Shown here: one piece after another, positions 12,130-24,934 of the stretch
Layout: every line of letters begins with the position of its first letter
Numbering within the stretch: position 1 is the first letter of the stretch
Source of the DNA: Angiostrongylus vasorum
Taxonomy: Eukaryota; Nematoda; Chromadorea; Rhabditida; Metastrongylidae
Direction of reading: 5' to 3'
NCBI GenBank assembly: GCA_018806985.1
Contig: JADANN010000311.1
Location: forward strand, 434,001 to 498,000
DNA length: 64,000 nucleotides
The notes under the pieces: model-generated
What the model saw: the letters and a program-made list of their open reading frames with translations, nothing else
The model's database searches: none
Told to the model about the DNA's origin: nothing
Position numbers and translations under genes: made by a program

Positions 12130-15100
12130 CAAATTAACCTGTGTCATCTCCGGCCAACCTTATCTTCGACACTGTGGCATACAGAACGGCATCTTCTACT
12201 TTTGATCGTCGACGGCGGTTGGAGTTTCGGATCCGTTCCCTCACTTGTGTGATACGGGGCACTCTTAAAATTGTCCATTCGACTGCGCGTTCTATAGTGA
12301 GTGATCTTTCATCTTACTTACGTAGCGACCAGATCTATGGGGCACAGAAAAATGGCAGAGTCAAAATTATGGGCAAAGAGTCGGATTTTCTTTGTTGTCT
12401 TCACTACATCCACGATGTGGTTGAAAGCTTCACCAGCTGCACGCTTCTTTCGACTCAACTCTGGCGCTAAGTCTTTCGTCATTTAATTTCCCAATCTATA
12501 TTGACTTAACTGGAGCAAGCAGAGATATTCGTGCCGTTCAGCGTGAGTGAGGCATACGTAGCCAATCTATTCCTCATGAACATCGTTTTTGTGAGATTTA
12601 GTCAAACACCAATCTTCCCAAATGCTTTTTCAAAGTCGACAAGAAGTCGCTCCGCTTGGCTAATGTTCGGTGTTATAAGAACGATGCCTTCAGCAAAGAT
12701 TGCCGACCATCAATTTTAAATCCAATTTTTTTCCCATTCCAGTGATCTCATGACGTTCTCGAGGGTGGCACTAAATAATTTTTGGGAAGATGGTAGCGCC
12801 TTACCTAACTCCTCTCTTGAAGTCGATGTTAATATCGTTATAGAATGATGAAGTTTTGGTTCTGCAGTTTTTCTATGGCTCACGAAGAATTTTTTATATG
12901 ATGAGTAGGGATGCTCTCGTTGTCCAAAACGTCAATGAAAGTTTCTGTCTCAGCTAAGTCAAAAGTTTTCTTTAAATCGATGGTGGTTAGAATGAGCATT
13001 CTCTTGTGCTCTCGCCATACCTCAATGAATTTTGTTATCGTGTGAATGTGGCTCATCGTACTGAATCCTTTTCGAAACACTGTTTGGTCAAATGGCTATA
13101 CTTCGTCCAGTGTTCTTTCATTCCTGTTTAGAATACTCGAGTGAGGAGTTTGCAGACAGTGGACAGCAAGCAGAATGGGCGATAGTTCCCGATTTCATGG
13201 AGGTCACCGTTCTTGAACAATAACACATTCTTTTTGGTGTACCATTAATACGTACTTTGCTTCCTAAGAGGTAGCGTGTGAAAAGCCGAGCTGGTATGTT
13301 TACGAGAACTAGCGAAGGGTTCCTCAGATGTTCAAATGTTTTCCGACTCCGCCCTGGTATTTTCGATTCTTCACTGAAGAAAGAGTATGTCGGATTTCGG
13401 AAAGTAAAACTGGTGTCATGAAATATTCACCCTCCTTTATTCCGAATGAGGGCAATGAGACATGGCTCTTGAAGAGACCAGAGTATAATGGTGAATAATT
13501 TTCTTCGTTCCTTTCCTTGAACTGTTTCGTCTGGGGGTTCGTAAACACAATCATTTAGCTTCAACGAAGCTGAGATATTTGCAAAACTCTGGATCGCAGG
13601 TGCCTATTGTGGGGAACGAACGCGCTATTGTCCTTTCCGTGGAGTAACGCGTTCACCACCACACCATGCGGATCCCTTGTTTTTTTTCGTTTTATATACC
13701 CGTTGACAGGTGATTGCTGATGGCAAAAAGTTCGATAGAACTAGCTGAGAGACAGGCGAAACGAAGGACCCGTATGGTGTGGTGGTGAACGCGCTACTCC
13801 CCAGAAAAGACAATAGCGCGTTCGTTCCCCACCATAGGCACCTGCGGTCCAGAGTTTTGCAAATATCTCAGCTTCGTTGAAGTTATATTTCGCAATATAC
13901 CCTACCATCAAAAAGAGTGGGCAGTAAGTAAAAAAGGTTAAAACAATCATTTAGGTTTTACAACTTGCGGAATTTCGGTAGGCTTGGTCAAAGCTTTCCC
14001 TAGCCTTTGCAGCTTTGACCATAACTGCTTTTCTGAGATCCTCCTCTATCGCATGTATGCATTGTTCTGCAAGTTTGGACGTGAGCTGGAGGCTACTGTA
14101 GCTGAGTGAGATTGCAATCTGGCATATCAGCTCGAGTGTTTCTGGAGATAGACGTTTCCTAGTGGCTTTCGAAGCTTTTACAGCGCTAACGTGAAAATGT
14201 TGGTTGAGGGAATGCACTTTCCTTCGATATTACCGAGAATGGCATCTTCCCAATAGCTCTGCTAACGAACTGAATAAATCCCAGTTCATGGTTGTTTCTG
14301 GACTTGGTTTTGAATTTAGCGGCGTTTTTTCTTTTTCCGCAAGAAACGAATTTTTGGCACGAAGGAAGTGGTTACCTAATTCTGTGTAGGATTTCATGAC
14401 AACACTGACATCGGCTAAGCAAAACTCTCGATTTACTATGATGTGGTCTATTTCGTTGTGGTGCTTTTCATGGGGGAGACGCACATCCAGCGTTGAGAGT
14501 GGTGCTTCTGGAATTGCGAGTTACCATAAAAGTTCTTGGTCATCATGATAAACTCGAGCAGCTGCCTATCCTGCTCGTTCCATTCAAGCCCCTAGGTCCC
14601 AATGTGACGTTTTTCAGGCATTCTCTTCAGTTTAATCTCGGCGTTAAAATCTTCAGTGATGACCTTGAAGAATCTATGGTCTTCTCATAGAATCTTTATA
14701 GGGCGTTTTCACTTCGTCTTCTTCATCGATTAATGTTGGTGCGTAGACGGCGAAGATTGTCAAAGGCGGGATTGATTCACATCTCTTCTATCAAAGAAGT
14801 CCGATTCGTGTTGTAAGTTGTTCGAATGAATCGATGTTCATGGACAAACTCGTTTGAGGAGAACGCCGACTCCGCCAACTCCTCTACTGTTGCATGTTTC
14901 GAGAAACATTTCTTTTCTGGTGTCATAGTCAACGTTGAAGAGGCGGCACCTTTTCTTCTCAATCAGTGTGATAACGTCGTACCTTATCCTTCTTGCCTGC
15001 ATGATCAAGTCTTCTATCGAGGAAAGTGTTTGCTCATTGTAGATACAGATCTTCACCTTAGTCCTTTGAGGTTTACACAGCCTATGATGGTCCTAAGATT

Positions 15101-15310
15101 TTAGCAGCCTTTCCGTACTCCTCCTACCCCAACGCAGCCGTGTCAGGATATCTTTGGTGGTCAGTAAATGAGGCCCCCCTTCTTTTACTGTCTAGCAGCT
15201 GATATCCACGCATAGACTGCTGAGCACAGGACGTGGAAGCTGGTTATTTACACGGGTAGCTTGCCAGTCTCTTCGAGTAATCGAGGGAGCTTATTTTTGA
15301 AAGCTACTCG
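12130..15310 (-). mobile_element. RTE-type non-LTR retrotransposon, decayed copy 1
   Basis: Minus-strand fragments lie in the order expected for apurinic endonuclease then reverse transcriptase. 15056-14838 is the EN start (ICIYNEQTLSSIEDLIMQAR, GVGGVGVLL). 14484-14230 is the EN end (HHNEIDHIIVNREFCLADV). 14217-13951 is the linker. 13554-13324 is the RT start (HTLSSVKNRK). 13080-12880 is RT with FRKGFSTMSHIHTITKFIEV and DLKKTFD. The C-terminal region is recognisable to about 12130 in shifted frames. The 15110-15310 segment is probably the 5' UTR. Many stops and frameshifts, plus a 390-base insertion at 13559-13945, make it inactive. It belongs to the same family as copy 2. Confidence 0.85.
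13559..13945. repeat. Foldback pair of SINE-B copies inside RTE copy 1
   Basis: A truncated minus copy (13559-13675) and a fuller plus copy (13695-13945) form an inverted repeat with arms of roughly 115 bases around a 20-base spacer. The plus copy has a tRNA-like core: GGTGGTGAACGCGCTACTCC as A-box region and GCGTTCGTTCCCC as B-box region. The 3' part includes GCAAATATCTCAGC and a GTGGGCAGTAAGTAAAAAGG end. It separates the RTE linker from the RT domain. Confidence 0.75.
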
Positions 15311-15319
15311 TAACCGCCT

Positions 15320-16060
15320 CTCATAGTTACTCCCTGTCACATGATTTCATGCTTTTTTGCCGAACTGACTCGTAGAATACAATTCGCGTGAAGATAGCGC
15401 ACCCACGCACGCATACAATGAATACGTTTTCGGAAACACTAAATATGTGGGACCAATTCATTGCAGCGGAAACGGGAAGTCCATCCTCTGGACCATCTGA
15501 GTCTCAGGTAAGTACAAAGGCGATTTTGGTCCGCTGCGATATGAGATCTTTTAATGAGTTATATCAGAAAAGTTCTTAAATTAAGAGAACAAAGACTGGA
15601 CAGCCGAGATTTTCAGTATGATGCCATTCAAAGATCGCCAAGGAGCCAATTAATGATATCGCTCTAATCGCAGTCCATTCATCTAGACAACATCCTTCCA
15701 CATCATGTTTTATTACAGCATTATATTTTCTTTTTTTCTTCCGTATTCGAAATAAAGTAGTAAGTCGCTATGGTATGTCCGGGATTAGACTGTACTGTCT
15801 TAGAAAAAGATGATAAAGTTAATTTAATAGGACGGTTAATCCTTTCTCTTCCTATCGTTCTTTGCGTGTTTCTTGGAGAGATGGCCAAAAGTTAATTTCT
15901 ATGTCAACGACTTTTGATTGTTAATACACTGCAATTTTTTTAAAAATGAAGTAAGCACTTAACAAGTTCCTGTTGAAGAACAAGAACAGTTTAGGATCTG
16001 CACTTCTACTATTATTGCCGAGAGGTTATTGCTAATTTGCCTGACATTTTCACCGGTACT
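15320..16060. other. No feature recognised
   Basis: AT-rich sequence. The frame at 15388-15579 (ATACAATGAATACG...) has no splice or domain support. Confidence 0.4.
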
Positions 16061-16066
16061 TGAAAG

Positions 16067-16349
16067 GGCGCGTGTGCCGCAGTGGTTGGAGGCTCCATTG
16101 CGACGCACACTTGGAATCGATCCCCCGTGCTCATGGCAAACCAATTCCCTTCATTCCTTCGGGGTCGGCAAATTGGCACCAGACTTGTCTGGGAGGTTAG
16201 CGTCACTGGCTCGATACATCGGTAGGCCACCATCGTAAGGGCCAGATATGCATTCAATAACCTCTGGACAATGCTTAATGAAGTCGAATGTATGGCGCAT
16301 CTCTCAGGGATTGATCAACGTGGACTGCTTTATCCTTTCTTTACTTGAA
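16067..16349 (+). repeat. SINE-A, full-length
   Basis: The complete order is visible: GCGCGTGTGCCGCAGTGG head, GGAATCGATCC B-box, AATTGGCACCAGACTTGTCT, CCAGATATGCATTC, CTCAGGGATTGATCAACG and TTTATCCTTTC. Confidence 0.9.
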
Positions 16350-16566
16350 AGACCAAATAAAAACAATGAAATAACTGCTTAGATTATCATCATGGTAAAA
16401 AACTAGCAAGAAAAAAATTCTAACTTTTTTTTGTTAGTGAAGAGTAAGTTACACAGACTCAAACTGCAAGCTACTCAGGAATACAAATAATCGTAGTTTA
16501 CTAAAAATCGATGGGGTTGGAGGTTTCATAGTTTTGTCTTGATTTGATTAAATACCAGTTGATAAA

Positions 16567-16800
16567 CAACCACTATGATGCTGAAATATTTGCATAACTT
16601 AGACTCGAAGCTGAGAGAAGGGCAAGGTAAGTACTTCCAGTGAGCCAGTGGGTAACACGTGAGCTTCTGGAAAGTACTATCGCAGGTTCGAATCCGCCAT
16701 AGGTGTCTAACTTTTGCAAAAATCTCAGCATCATAATGGTTGTATTTCGCATCACACGCTATCGTGTGAAACAATAGTAGGCAGTGGATGTAAAAGTTAA
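16567..16800 (+). repeat. SINE-B relative with terminal inverted repeats
   Basis: The tRNA-like core has a head near GAGCCAGTGGGTAACACG and a perfect B-box GGTTCGAATCC at about 16687. It is flanked by an inverted pair: CAACCACTATGATGCTGAAA at 16567 against its near complement ending about 16746. A SINE-B-type end (AGTAGGCAGTGGATG) follows to 16800. Confidence 0.7.
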
Positions 16801-17109
16801 CTAACTGAGAAATTAATTTGACAGCTTCGCTTTGTTTTCTTCTTTTACCCCAATTTTTTTCCCTAACCTTCGATATTCCACTGGAATTCACTTTAACGAT
16901 TGGTGGACGAATTGACAAACAATCTGCTCATCAAATTACTTTCTCAAAACCACAAAAACTGAAGGCCTAAATTTGGGTTACGAAGAAAGTATCTCCAAAT
17001 TACAGCTTTATCTGCGCAATTCGTGTGTGTAAGGCATATGTACTGCCAGGGATTTGACATCGATAGAGTAACTGAGACTTACCTCAGATTCTAAGACACG
17101 AAATGGTTA

Positions 17110-20100
17110 ACTTTCATCGAATTATTCCACGGAGGCCCGTCACATGAGGGATCTCCAGCCGATTAGTCGGGAGGTTACGTGGCGCGTCCCCAGGTGGCGG
17201 ATAGGGGGTTAATCGCTTACCAAAAGCGACCGTATTTCTCTCTGAGACGCAGGTGGATCTAGGAGATGGACTCTCTGTTTCTGCCGCGCCGATTTGGCAC
17301 ATACTTTCTGTATTTACGAGGCGTATTCATGCACACGTGTATGGGTGCGCTCAAGTTTATGCGGATTGTATTTTACGAGTCAATTCGGCCACAAGCCTGC
17401 AATCAAGTGACAGGGAAGTATATCGGAGGCGGTTAGGAGACGCCGCCAAAAAATAAGCTCTATGTCCACTTTGGAAGAGCTTGGAAAGCTACCCGTGAGT
17501 ATACCCAGCCTCCACATTTAGAGCCCAGCAAGCTATACGTGGGTATTAAAATGCGCGACAGTAGAAGAGTCGGCGGCGTCGGCGTTCTCGTCAACATGAG
17601 TTCGTCCATGAACAACGATTCGTTCGAACAACTTATATCCCGAATTAGACGTTTATGATTGAAGAAATGTGGATCAATACCGGCTTTGACAATCTTCGCC
17701 ATTTACACGCCGACATCAAACTATGACGAAGAAAAAGTCGAGGCGTTCTATATGGACTTGGAGAAGTTCTACAGAGAAGACCACGCGTTCTTCAAGGTCA
17801 TCATTGGAGATTTCAACGCCAAGAGTGGACCAAGAAGAGCTTCTGAAGAAAGTCACACTGGTACTCACAGTTTAGAATGGAGCGAAGAGGACCCATGGTA
17901 ACTGGCAATTCCAGAATCCCCACCCTCATCGCTGGACGTGGGAGTCTGTAAGTGGAGAGTACAACAACGAAATAGACCACATGGTAGTAAGCCGAAGGTT
18001 TTTGCCTCAACCGATGCCGCTGTTGTCCCAAAATTTTAAACGGGATCAGACCACCGCTTCTTTCGTGCAAAATTCAATTTCTCGCGGAAAGGAGAAAAAG
18101 CCGCTAAATTCAGAAAACGAAGTCCCAAAACCGCCATAAACTGGGATTTATTCAGTTCACTAGTCGGCTGTTCGGAAGATACCGTTTCGATAACACCAAT
18201 GAGGAATACGATCGGCTCATTCAACATCTTTACGTTAGCGCTATGAAAGCTCAGAGTTCGAAAGTCACCAAAAGGTGTCCGTCTTCTGAAACTCTCGAGC
18301 TGATACGCCAGCATGGAATTGCACGAGCTGCAGGCAACCGCAAACTAACGTCCGGACTTGCAAAACAATGCAAACAAGCGATAAAAAAAATCTTAAAGAG
18401 AGAACAACAGCAGCAATGGTCGAATCTGCAGAGGCTTGGCCCATTGAAGCTTCGCACATTACAGGACCAAGATGATTGCACTCCGATGCTGAGACAGAAC
18501 AGTTACAGCGTCCAGAAATGCAGTGGAGAAAATCATTCACAAATACTACTCAAATCTCTTCGATAGCCACGTCCACCTATGCCGTGCCACCGCTTCTCCC
18601 TTTTAAAATCCAACATGCCATTTCGTCGGTGAAAAATCGAACAGCTCCAGGACCGGACAGGATAACATCTGAACACCTGAAGAACCCTCCGCCAGTCCTC
18701 ATAAACACACTGGCTCGGCTCTTCACACGTTACTGTCTGAATGCAAGGTTCCTATTCAATGGAAGACCAGCAAGACCGTGTTATTGTTCAAAACGGGTGA
18801 CTTCCACGAAATTGGCAACAATCGCCCGATCTGCTTGCTCTCTCTCGTCTACAAACTTTTCACTCGAATCATCCTAAACAGGATTGACAGAACACTGGAC
18901 GAAGGGAGCCATGTGAGCAAGCAGGGGGTTCGAAAAGGATGTAATACGATGCACCACACTCACACGATTACAAGACTCATTGAAGTATCGCGAGAGTAAT
19001 AAAGACCGCTCTGTTTCACTTTCATTGATTTAAAGAAAGCTTTTCACCTAGTTGAGGCAGAAGCAGTCATGGAAGCCCTTGATAGTCAAGGAGTCCCTAC
19101 TCAGATTTTTCGCGAGCTGCACAAAAATTTCACAACCAAGATATCACCATTCTACAATGATATCAACATCGACATCAAAAGAGGGTTCTGGCAAGGCGAT
19201 ACCATCTCGCCAAAACTATTCACCGTCACCCTCGAGAACGTCATGCAAACATTGGAATGGAATAATATGGGAGTGAAAATCGATGGTATGCAGTTACATC
19301 ATCTTCGCTTTGCTGATGACATCGTCCCTTATAACACCAAACATTAGCCAAGCCTAACGTATGCTTGCCGACTTTGATGAAGCATGTGGAAAGATTAGTC
19401 TTCGACTAAGTCTCACAAAAACGATGTCCATGAGGAACGGATTGGTTTCGTATGCCGCGTTTACTCTCAACGGAACGAATATCTCCGAATGCTTCAGTTA
19501 TGTCTACCTAGATAGAGAAGTTAACATAATGAACGACTTAGGTTCAAAGTTGGGCAGGAGGAAACGAGCAGCTTGAGGAGCTTTCAAGAGCACTGAGGAT
19601 GTAGTGAAGAGAACAAAGAACACCCGACACCGTGCCTATCTTTTTCGACTCCGCGGTACTTCCCTGCCTTAACGTAAGCGTCAGAAACCTAGTCGCTGCG
19701 TAAGCAGCGTGGCAGATCACTCAGCGTTACTGAACGCGCAGTCGAAAGCACGATGCTAGGAGTATCCCGTTTCACAAAATTAAGTGAAGGGATCCGAAGC
19801 TCCGACCAGCGTCAACGATTAACAATCAACGATGCCGTTCTGTACGCTAAACAGATGAAGATAAGGTGGGCGGGACACGTAATGCATATGAATGACAACC
19901 GATGGACAAGAGCCGTTAGTGACTGGATTCCTCGGGATGTCAATCGTACTGCAGGAAGACCACCGAACCGATGGTCAGAGTTCTTCACGAAAAGCCTGGA
20001 AAAAAGGTATGATTCTCAACGAGTCCCCTAGATCGAGCGGAACTCACTGGGCTACTCTTGCACGCGACAGGGAAAAAATGAAAGATTTGCTGGCACCCGC

Positions 20101-20185
20101 TCGAGTCACTCGACGATCAACGGGACCACAGGTGATACGGGTGAATGTTGTTGCTCAATTGTGGAAGTCTTGAAGTAAATCAGAA
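17110..20185 (+). mobile_element. RTE-type non-LTR retrotransposon, decayed copy 2
   Basis: The longest RTE copy in the window. 17110-17560 is a GC-richer 5' UTR. EN fragments run from about 17560 (RRVGGVGVLV) to 17900, with [13 protein letters not shown] near 17800. RT begins near 18610 (AISSVKNRTAPGPDRITSEH). Fingers follow at 18820-19000 and DLKKAFH at about 19030. The catalytic box LRFADDIV is intact near 19310. The C-terminal thumb runs 19753-20030 (IRWAGHVM, NRWTRAVSDW, TAGRPPNRWSEFF). Frameshifts and in-frame stops, for example directly after the FADD block, show it is not autonomous. A bulk ORF of the usual RTE length cannot be read through. Confidence 0.9.
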
Positions 20186-20631
20186 ATTCTGCAAAAATTG
20201 CGTGTCAACATTGCCGTCATAAAGAATGGAGTAATACCTCGTGTTTGTCCAACCAGAACATAGAGAATTATTAAGTCAAAAATGTTGAGGATTTTGTTAT
20301 ACTCTAAGTTAATTTTTTTTTCTTGTCCTCTATTAAGACTATAGGGTTAGCTTTGGATTCACCAATAAGTACGTATTTGTATTCTATGCACATCTAATGG
20401 AGCGCTTTGCCACAAGTTAATTTTCACATTGAGTTTTCCTTTATCGAGGCATAAAGCAGTCTCGGATTACTGTAACTACTACAACACACTGCATGATAAA
20501 AACCTAAGCGTGTTGTATCTGAACAAATGTAATCTGCTTTCTCTAGTGCTGTATTGTAACTCTTAAGCAGAATGATCTTATACTACGTAGGTACGGTGGC
20601 AGGTTAGTCGATATCAAGGTTTTTCCGTGTT

Positions 20632-21180
20632 ATACCCTACAACGATGCTGAGATATTGGCAAAACTCTGGACCGCAGGTGCCTATGGTGAAGAACGAACT
20701 CGCTATTGTCCTTTCCGGGGAGTAAGGCGTTCACCATCACGCCATGCGGGTTCTTCGTTTCGCCTGTCTCTCAGCTAGTTCTATCGATCTTTGTGCCATC
20801 AGCAATCACCCGTCAACGGGATTGATCTGGGGAGCCCAAACCGGCGTTGAACCCAGTTAAGCTGAGGCTATAGTTATAATCACAATTTTAACCTTTTTAC
20901 TTACTGCCTACTCTTTTTTGATGGCAGGGTATATACCCGTTGACGGGTGATTGCTGATGGCAAAAGATCGATAGAACTAGCTGAGAGACAGGCGAAACGA
21001 AGGACCCGCATGGGGTGGGGTGAACGCGTTACTCCCCGGAAAGGACAATAGCGCGTTGGTTCCCCACCGCAGACACCTGCGGTTCGGAGTTTTGCAAATA
21101 TCTCAGCATCGTTGTAGTTATATTTCGCATTATACCCCTGCCATTAAAAAATAGTAGGCAGTGAATAAAAGGGTAAAACG
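20632..21180. repeat. Large foldback of SINE-B copies
   Basis: Minus arm 20632-20820 and plus arm 20935-21180 are near-complementary over about 190 bases. Shared blocks include CTATCGATCTTTGTGCCATC against its complement, and CGTCAACGGG against CCCGTTGACGGG. The 110-base centre (20821-20934) carries a second, inverted 3' end (ACTTACTGCCTACTC), so at least two insertion or rearrangement events are recorded. RNA from either strand could form a long hairpin. Confidence 0.8.
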
Positions 21181-21189
21181 TTTGTGTTA

Positions 21190-24180
21190 GTTTGGGTACT
21201 ACCAGTGGTAAGATCAGGCCTGTAAGACTTAAGGATTTATCAAGATCACTGTTTGCACTGCCGAAAATCAAGGATATAGTAAATAGGATCTTCCCTCACA
21301 TTATAAGAAATGTTTATTTTTGGAGATTTTAGGAGTTTTTCCTTCTTAGCTAGGCTGAGTTTTCATTGATTCGTCGTCATTGTAGGTGGCTATTTGTCGA
21401 GCCAAGTCAAGCGATATTTTCCTTCCTTCTGTCGTGCACTTATCAACAGTATCAACAAGCGGAAAAATTTTTTCTTGAAATTGTATGCTTTGTATGTGAA
21501 AGACGATAAGAGGAAATTATGCACAAACTTACTTTAATTGCTTCGCTTGCTCTTCTAACATCTAGTAGTGAAGCCGATTTTAAATAGGTGCAATTGAAAG
21601 TTCGTGTATAACCAGTGCTGTTTCGGGTCATTAGAAGTAGAAGAACATGAAGACTAATGATGACGTTAATGGAATGCTGATCCTAGGAATTGTTCTTCAT
21701 TTCGTGAACTCGAATTCATTAGGAAGTTGAACAAATTGTTCAGTCGAAATTAAACGGAACAAAGAAGAGTGAAGTAACGAAAAACGAGGGAAAGAGAGTT
21801 AATTACGAAAGCATGTTCAGATTAACTTCCCACAAGACCGCGGAATTAATCGACAAATTTTACTTAGTTACGTCCGTTGAATCCTCCAAAAAGCAGGATC
21901 TTCCTCTTTTTTGTTGCTTTGAAGCTCTTTAAAGAACCGTGTACAATCTAAAAAGAAAAGAAAAAGAGGAAAGCTGGGTTTTTTAGATGCTATTTACTTA
22001 CACATCGTTCTCTTCACAGTGTTTTAAAATTCTTAGTGTTCATCATTAAAAGAGAGCATGTGTTGTGGAAACTGCTTCTAATTTTTAGCTAATGTGCCAA
22101 ACCTAGTTTACTGTTTGGTTGCACTCTATGCACAAAGGCTCGTTCAGTCAGAACCTAATTACGGAAATAATTACAGCTTATGGAAATTGTTTAGATTTCC
22201 TGTTAGATTAGCAATTTTGTAGGCCGTTGGATGATTCCAAGGTGACTCGTATTTCACTGGTTTGGCAAGATTTTTTGTTCTTGAGGTTTTAACAAAAAAT
22301 ATTCATGCCAATGCGTCTCACTTCTTTAATTTTTTATACACTGGTTAACCCACTGAATCAGACTGAGACTTTTTGCGTTGTTATTGGCTTTCCTATAACA
22401 AACAGCGTGAAGATAATCTGCGATTCGAGTGCATTTCCACTAGGAATGATGGTAAGGTGATTCTTTCGTACAACGGGGGCATGTAAAGCCTCTATTTGTC
22501 ACCTTTTTATACGACATTTCTACTTCCACATTCTTTAGCGAAAGGTTGACATCAGACGTTGGCCGAACTCTGCCGTGGTGAAGATGTACACTCTTAGCCG
22601 GTGATCTCAAGGATAGAAATGTTGATTCTAATCGTGTGTAATTCTATTTGGAGAATGAACTTTTCGTTTTATATGGCAGTCTAATTACCCGGAGACAACA
22701 CCGCCGTCAGGAAGAAGACTATAAATAATTGGGGAAAAATATTTAATAACGCCAAGCAATAGTGCCTTTCTGCTGAAAATAGGGGCATTGCTATAATTTA
22801 TGCGTGTGTTTAGGATAGAGGAGCGAAAATCGGGGCTACTGGAATATCCATGAATTACTTAAGCTATGAAGATTATTTATCTATCAGCGTTTTTACATCG
22901 TTTTCTCTTCGATAATTCGTTCCTTCGCGTACACAAAATATGGTGCGATATTTGTTGAAAGATGTTGAAAAGAGAACTAGTTCACGTGACCCAATTGTAT
23001 TCACCACCTTCATCACTTGGGTGGTCAGCTGCTTGAAGGCATACCTAACGACCGCTTTCAATTTTAATTTAGCAGATCTCACCTCAAGGCCAACTTCATT
23101 AGTTGTAATGGATGTTAGGTTGTACAAATTTTTCCTACAGAACGAGAACCGTTTCGTTTTTTCGCGATGAAATCCTGGTTTTCGGAAACCCACCAAAAGA
23201 ATTTTGTACATTTTTTTGGTTGAGGCTCGTATTTGGAAAGCGAAAACAACTCAGCAAGCAACATTCAACCCACTAAAACACGGTTATCTTCTCAAATGCA
23301 TTCTTGATGTCTATGATCGCCGAAATTTTGTGTGGGCTGTTAAAAATTTGAATTTCTTCTTGAAGATTTTAGTGTCAAACAACTTTGAAAGTGAAAACAA
23401 CAGTTTGAAAAAAAATTTTTTTATTCTTAATGGATAAAATAGAGTCTTTTCCATAATTCGACTTCATATCTCCACTTGAAATTCGCCAAATTATTTAGTT
23501 ATCGAAAATTTCTCAGCAGTTTGCAGAAAAAACGTTTCGGTCCTGATGTGTTACAACGATGAGACTTTCCCGATGAGAACATACTCACGACCGATTTCCA
23601 CATTTCCTCCACATTCTCATTGCAGTCTTTTTAACACTTGTCGAATTTTTTATTCGAAACCGTCTACTGCACAATAGAGCATTTTATCTTAGTGAAATTG
23701 ATGACTACATCTAAAATGTGCTTCAGCTGCTACAGCATGAAGGACAGCAGCCGGCGTTGCAGATGAAGACCCCTAGCCGAACCCAGCCGAAAACAGAATA
23801 TTTTTTATGTCACCTGCAACGAGCACAATGACAAAGCGCACAAAAGCGTTATTCGACAAAAACTGCTATCCAAAAATTTTTACTGAAAACTTTAGAGAAA
23901 CATCCCCACGAGAGACGACCTATTCACCAGTGACCTCCACATGGCTAGGTACGGTCTCTACATATTACGCTTTTTTTTTCTCACGGAGTACTCATGAGGT
24001 TAATAGGTCTGTAAACCCATTCAGTCAACTTGTTCCTCGTGTTGGTAGGTAGTCTTTTTAAAATCAGTGTTTATTGTATATAAGGCAATATTAGTATAAA
24101 TCGTTTTTGTTATCTCATGTGTATCTTGAGAATCGCTTAGCTGCTTTTTTTCGCAACTTCTTTTTCACAACTGCCGGATG
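21190..24180. other. Largely featureless 3 kb, one uncertain ORF
   Basis: AT-rich sequence. The only long frame is minus 23211-22873 (112 codons, starts YKILLVGFRKPGFHREKTKR). It has a plausible internal donor (GAGGTGAGATC) but no recognisable domain or clear acceptor, and the plus strand is also open over 22940-23170. I do not call a gene. Confidence 0.35.
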
Positions 24181-24221
24181 GAATCATTCTTTAAATTTTT
24201 TTTCCTCTGTTATTTGCGCAG

Positions 24222-24428
24222 TCTTCACTTAAAATGTCAACTAATGGACGAATCTACCCTTGGCTCTGCAGCGTCAAAGTGCCTGCATGGCCAATTCTTT
24301 GTGACGAATTCATGTTTTCGCACACCTCTGTGCTGCCCTGTATGGGCAGAGTTCGTTGTTTGCCTTGTTCCATATATGTCATCTGCGAGCGCTTCAGTTC
24401 AGTTACAGACCTATTTGGACACGTCTAA
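24222..24428 (+). CDS. Candidate exon, unrecognised
   Basis: A strong acceptor (CTGTTATTTGCGCAG) is followed by SSLKMSTNGRIYPWLCSV and onward to TAA at 24428, 68 codons in all. The region is clearly more GC-rich than its flanks. Another plus frame and one minus frame (ELKRSQMTYMEQGKQRTLPI) are also open, so frame and strand are uncertain. Cys residues are frequent in the plus frame (LPCMGRVRCLPC), but no zinc-finger family can be named. Confidence 0.3.
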   Translation, partial: SSLKMSTNGRIYPWLCSVKVPAWPILCDEFMFSHTSVLPCMGRVRCLPCSIYVICERFSSVTDLFGHV

Positions 24429-24499
24429 ACTTCATCTTGCAACCGTAACAAAACTGACAGCGTTATCACAAAGATTCTATTTTGAAGTAAATAATATAA

Positions 24500-24720
24500 T
24501 GTTATGTTGAATTTTTTTTACTGCCTACCAGAAATTTTTTTCACAGCGGGGTATTATATGAAATTCAACCACAGCGTTGCTGAAATATTTGTAAAACTCC
24601 GACCGCAAACGTCTGCGGTGGAGAACGAACGTGCTATTAGCCCTTTTGGCAACAAAAGTGTTCACCACCACACCATACCGGTCATTCGTTCCCTTTTTCT
24701 CAGCTAGTAGTTTCCCAGTT
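24500..24720 (-). repeat. SINE-B, diverged
   Basis: Read on the minus strand, CTAGCTGAGAAA leads to a head region (GGTGGTGAACAC) and GTTCGTTCTCCACC as B-box region. It ends at TTTCATATAATACCCCGCTG and the CAGTAAAAAA end. Confidence 0.65.
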
Positions 24721-24865
24721 CCTCTTGATAGCGTTATGTTTTAAAAGAGCGATTGGGCTTACTTAATGATCATGTGATTTGCACACGCACTTTCAGTGTA
24801 ATCGTTCAAACCATCTTTTTGAGGTTTAACCTACATTGTCATATCTTACGCCGACATGTTTTTTG

Positions 24866-24930
24866 GATCTATATATAGCTAAATATGCATATATATGACG
24901 TATATAGCACATGTATACGTATATGTGAAA
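24866..24930. repeat. AT-rich low-complexity tract
   Basis: TATATA-type sequence interrupted by GC pairs (ATATGCATATATATGACG). Confidence 0.7.
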
Positions 24931-24934
24931 AGGA

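Noticed and set aside
12141..12470. 109-codon plus-strand frame
   Set aside because: It is antisense to the C-terminal region of RTE copy 1.
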